Origin: Moniliella sp. 'wahieum'
Taxonomy: Eukaryota; Basidiomycota; Moniliellomycetes; Moniliellales; Moniliellaceae
Direction of reading: 5' to 3'
Assembly: GCA_003971905.1 (NCBI GenBank)
Contig: RSEE01000003.1
Location: 310,001-374,000 of the forward strand
Length of the DNA stretch: 64,000 bases
Position 1 is the stretch's first letter. The number at the start of each line of letters is the position of its first letter. This document shows positions 61,324-64,000 of the stretch, piece after piece. Position numbers and translations under genes: made by a program. The notes beneath the pieces were generated by a model, which worked only from the letters and a program-made list of their open reading frames with translations, did not search any database and had not been told where the DNA came from.

Positions 61324-63790
61324 TCATGGCCGCGCCTCCTTGGAGACCTCCGTTGCGGTCATGCGTTCGGCCAGTTGCGCAGCTGCTATGGCGTCCAGGG
61401 GGTGCTCGTCCGGCACCGGCACATTGGGCATCGGCCCCAACGTGGCGCCCAAGCCAAGGTGCAGTTCCAACTCGGCATCCGACACAGACGGAGGCACGTG
61501 CCCAGAGAGTGACTCGGCAGCCAACGCTTTTTCCTTTGCCCGCAACGCGTCCACATGCGCATCAATCAGGGAGTCGGAAACAGGTCCTCGTCCCGGTCGA
61601 AAAGGATCTTCTCCTTCTCAGGGGAAAACAGGTCACCCGTTTCTTTGTTCGAGTCGGTTAGCTGAGCCCGGACGAGCTTCTCAAACTGGGTCCCAGGCCT
61701 GTTGAGCTCTTGAAAGCTGCCCATTTCGGCCACACGGCCTTGGTCCAGCACGACAATCACGTCAGCCGACTTGATCGTCGACAAGCGATGGGCAATGATC
61801 CATACGGTCGCCTGACCCGACTTGACAATCTTTTGGACGGTACTGTTGATCAAGTGCTCCGAGTTGGTGTCCAGGGCCGAGGTCGCCTCGTCCATGAGCA
61901 GAATAGGTGCGCCGCGGAGAAGAGAACGTGCGATGCTGATCCGTTGCCGCTGTCCGCCCGACAATTGGCGCGCATTCGTGTCGAAGCCCAGAGGGAGAGC
62001 ACGGATAAAGTCCATGCAATTGGCCGCGTCCGCCGCAGCTTCAATCTCGGCCATGCTTGCTCCTGGACGCGAGTACGCAATATTCTCAGCGATTGTGCCC
62101 TCGAACATGACCTATACGTAAAAGTCAGTATACGACAGAGTCTGAATCAAGAAGAGCGCAGAGAACACATACCGGGTCTTGCCCCACCACACCAAAGAGG
62201 TTGCGCAGCTCGTCCAACTGATACTCCTTCACGTCGTGACCTGCAACCCTGACCTGCCCCGCGTCTGGATCGTACAGGCGGAGCACAAGGGAATGCACCG
62301 AACTCTTCCCTACCCCCATGACCCACAGAGAGCAACGTTGGTGCCCGGCTTGATGGTCAAGTTAAAGTCTTGTAGAATGGGCCGCTCCGGACGACTAGGG
62401 TAACTGAAATCGACGTTGCAAAATTCGATTGTTGGATTGGAAGCGTCGGGTGGCTCGAGACGCTTTCCGGACTGAATGTGTGGCTCGCGTTCCATCAAGG
62501 CAAACACACGAGCCCCTGCGCCCATACCCTTCATAATACTGGCAAAGAACCCCGTTAGGTTGGCCAGGCCACCGCCGAGATAGGCAGTATACATCATCAG
62601 CGACGTGAGATCACCCGTGGTGAGGATCCCCTTGGAGACCAGTGTACCGCCGTAGGCAAAAAGTGAGGATGGCACAGTTGCCGATAAAGCCCATGCCAGC
62701 GTAAAAGTAACCTGTTGCCTTGGCCTCCGTCACTTGGACCTGAGAAATAGCCTTGATTTCACCGAGCAAACGCTTGGCCTCCATTCCCTGTGCATTGTAG
62801 GCAGTGATGGTACGGAACGCGTGCGGTGCCAGCCGCTCTTGGGCCACATCTGTCATTTTCCCCACAGCGTCTTGGGTCTTGTGGGTCAGACCACGAATGT
62901 ACCTGCCGTACCATACAGCACCGACAGCCGTGGGAGGGATAATGCCCAGCATGAGGTAGGTCAAGTCGGTTGAAATCCACAGCATTGCCGTGCCCGCCGC
63001 AACAACCGTGACGGCCGCTCGCAACCCATCGCCAACATCCGAAGTGAGACTGTCGCCGACGATGGTCGTGTCAACACTCAGCCGGCTCACTACATCGCCT
63101 GCGTGCTTGTCAGCCCACTCGACGTCCTGGCGCAGTGCCGAGGAAAAGCTGCGCTGACGCAAGTTTTGGATCAACCGGATGGCTGACATGTCAAGTAAAA
63201 TGTTGCTCCCAGCTTGGTCCGCTGCCCCAATCGCAAAAACCAAGACGAGCACCGGAGCCACTTGATTGAAGGTAAGCCCCCAAAAGGCATGCGTGTCGTC
63301 GGTACCAAACAAGTCAATCAAGCGACCAATGACTGCTGGGATGGTGAGAGTAACACCCGAGGAAATGAGCAACAAGGCGAGGGCCAGAATGATGGTCTTT
63401 TTTGGGTTGCCGCAAGTGCCCACAATTTCTTGAGGCTAGGGTATGGTTCTCCCTCTTTCGCAGGGGGACGAATCTGCGCAAGCACTTGCTGGACCAGGCT
63501 CAGCCGAGGACGGGCCGTCCTGTCGGGTTCGGGCTTGGGCGGGGCGTTGGAGAAGATGAGGAGAAGAAGAAGATGGGACAGAGGAAGCAAACCGGACAAG
63601 GGAGGGTGTGGGTAACGAAGACAGGGCGTTGCGCCGGAAAGGCAAGCTCGTTGGTGCCACCACAGCCGAGGGTGTGGGAGGGTGGGTGGAGCCGCCGACC
63701 CAAGTTGGAGGTGGCAAATTGCCGCGAATGGCAGGGCGTGCACAGCCGAGCAATGCGGGTCGAATGGGCAGGAAAAGAAGGAACGCGCAT
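61324..63790 (-). CDS. Half-size ABC transporter, mitochondrial type (Mdl1/ABCB10-like)
   Basis: A half-transporter with one membrane domain and one ATPase domain. The N-terminus MRVPSFPAHSTRIARL is basic and acid-free, like a mitochondrial presequence. LSLVQQVLAQIRPPAKEGEP and YPSLKKLWALA precede the transmembrane domain: KKTIILALALLLISSGVTLT, LRQRSFSSALRQDVEWADKH, GDVVSRLSVDTTIVGDSLTS and TAYLGGGLANLTGFFASIMK. The ATPase shows FSYPSRPERPILQDFNLTIK, Walker A GSMGVGKSS, Q-loop VVGQDPV, signature LSGGQRQRISIARSLL, Walker B APILLMDEATSALD and the switch IIAHRLSTI. After the usual end, an extension of about 90 residues follows (SVSDAELELHLGLGATLGPM, ending VSKEARP). Mdl1 relatives export peptides from the matrix; substrate here is inferred. 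An intron lies near 62172-62110; frame changes near 63600, 63420, 62665, 62325 and 61570. Confidence 0.9.
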
Positions 63791-64000
63791 GCTGAGCCTG
63801 GTAACAGACCACGTCTCAAGCACGTTGAGCGTGGAGAAAGCGCAGCGAGAGGGGGAGGTACAGTGACAACGGCAACAACAATGGCAACCGCGACGGCAAC
63901 GGCGCCCGGAGTTGTGGTTGTGACGCCGAAAATCTTGGGGGCGTGTCACTTTTTGAAGCCCTTCTTCCATCAATAACTCCATGGCTACTGCCATCCCAGC
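63791..64000. other. Window edge, 5' flank of the ABC transporter
   Basis: Upstream flank. A repeated caacggcaacaacaatggcaacc-type stretch (about 63865-63905) reads in reverse as GTTGCC/GTTGTT repeats. No gene can be assigned. Confidence 0.5.

Overview
This is nuclear DNA from a GC-rich, filamentous-type fungus, most likely a basidiomycete. The evidence is short introns (about 50-85 nt, GTACGT/GTAAGT donors), eukaryotic housekeeping genes (eIF3a, Krr1, Med14, RPS6, RPS13, PP2A-B, Gpn3) and a Rrm4-like endosomal mRNA-transport protein, a type studied mainly in smut fungi. Introns are sparse: the 3-kb eIF3a gene shows none. That fits Ustilaginomycotina better than mushroom-forming lineages, but species and class are inferences.

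Almost every conserved gene is cut by several single-base (occasionally two-base) frame changes: at least eight in eIF3a and four in the 450-nt RPS13 gene. Homology runs on in another frame after each break, and all of these genes are essential. The simplest reading is an uncorrected consensus-indel problem. Gene spans are therefore given as whole loci, read across frames.

Layout. 1-0.9 kb: start of a secreted protein, probably an M28 peptidase (-). 2.3-5.3: eIF3a/TIF32 (+). 6.3-8.0: proline-rich protein (+). 8-12: repeats and mostly empty DNA. 12.0-15.5: MED14 (+). 15.9-19.2: Rrm4-like protein with MLLE domains (+). 19.6-22.0: divergent ATP5 (-) and KRR1 (+). 23.0-25.5: fusion of a class-III aminotransferase/phospho-lyase with an APH kinase (+). 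25.8-27.9: Sir2/Hst1-type sirtuin (-). 28.1-30.7: arrestin-like ubiquitin-ligase adaptor (-). 31.5-32.4: GPN3 (-). 32.7-35.5: urease (+). 36.7-37.7: thioredoxin reductase (+). 38.1-39.3: LETM1-domain protein (-). 39.7-41.4: PP2A B subunit (+). 41.9-43.6: divergent RPS6 (-) and RPS13 (+). 45.3-46.3: DUF3602/Par32-like protein (+). 46.4-47.1: DJ-1 (-). 47.1-50.5: poorly defined. 50.5-53.2: conserved orphan protein (+). 53.9-54.9: ubiquitin-conjugating enzyme (-). 56.9-58.4: secreted aspartic protease (+). 59.4-60.8: Dug1/CNDP dipeptidase (-). 61.3-63.8: mitochondrial-type ABC transporter (-).

The genes do not form one pathway; this is ordinary euchromatic housekeeping DNA. No transposon, tRNA, rRNA or CRISPR array was found. 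The most informative items are the Rrm4-like protein without a visible third RRM, the aminotransferase-kinase fusion, GAACGTT-repeat clusters upstream of two ubiquitin-system genes, a GTGACCGGTGACC-type promoter motif, C/A-rich leaders directly before many start codons, and a 17-nt micro-exon carrying part of an aspartic-protease active site.
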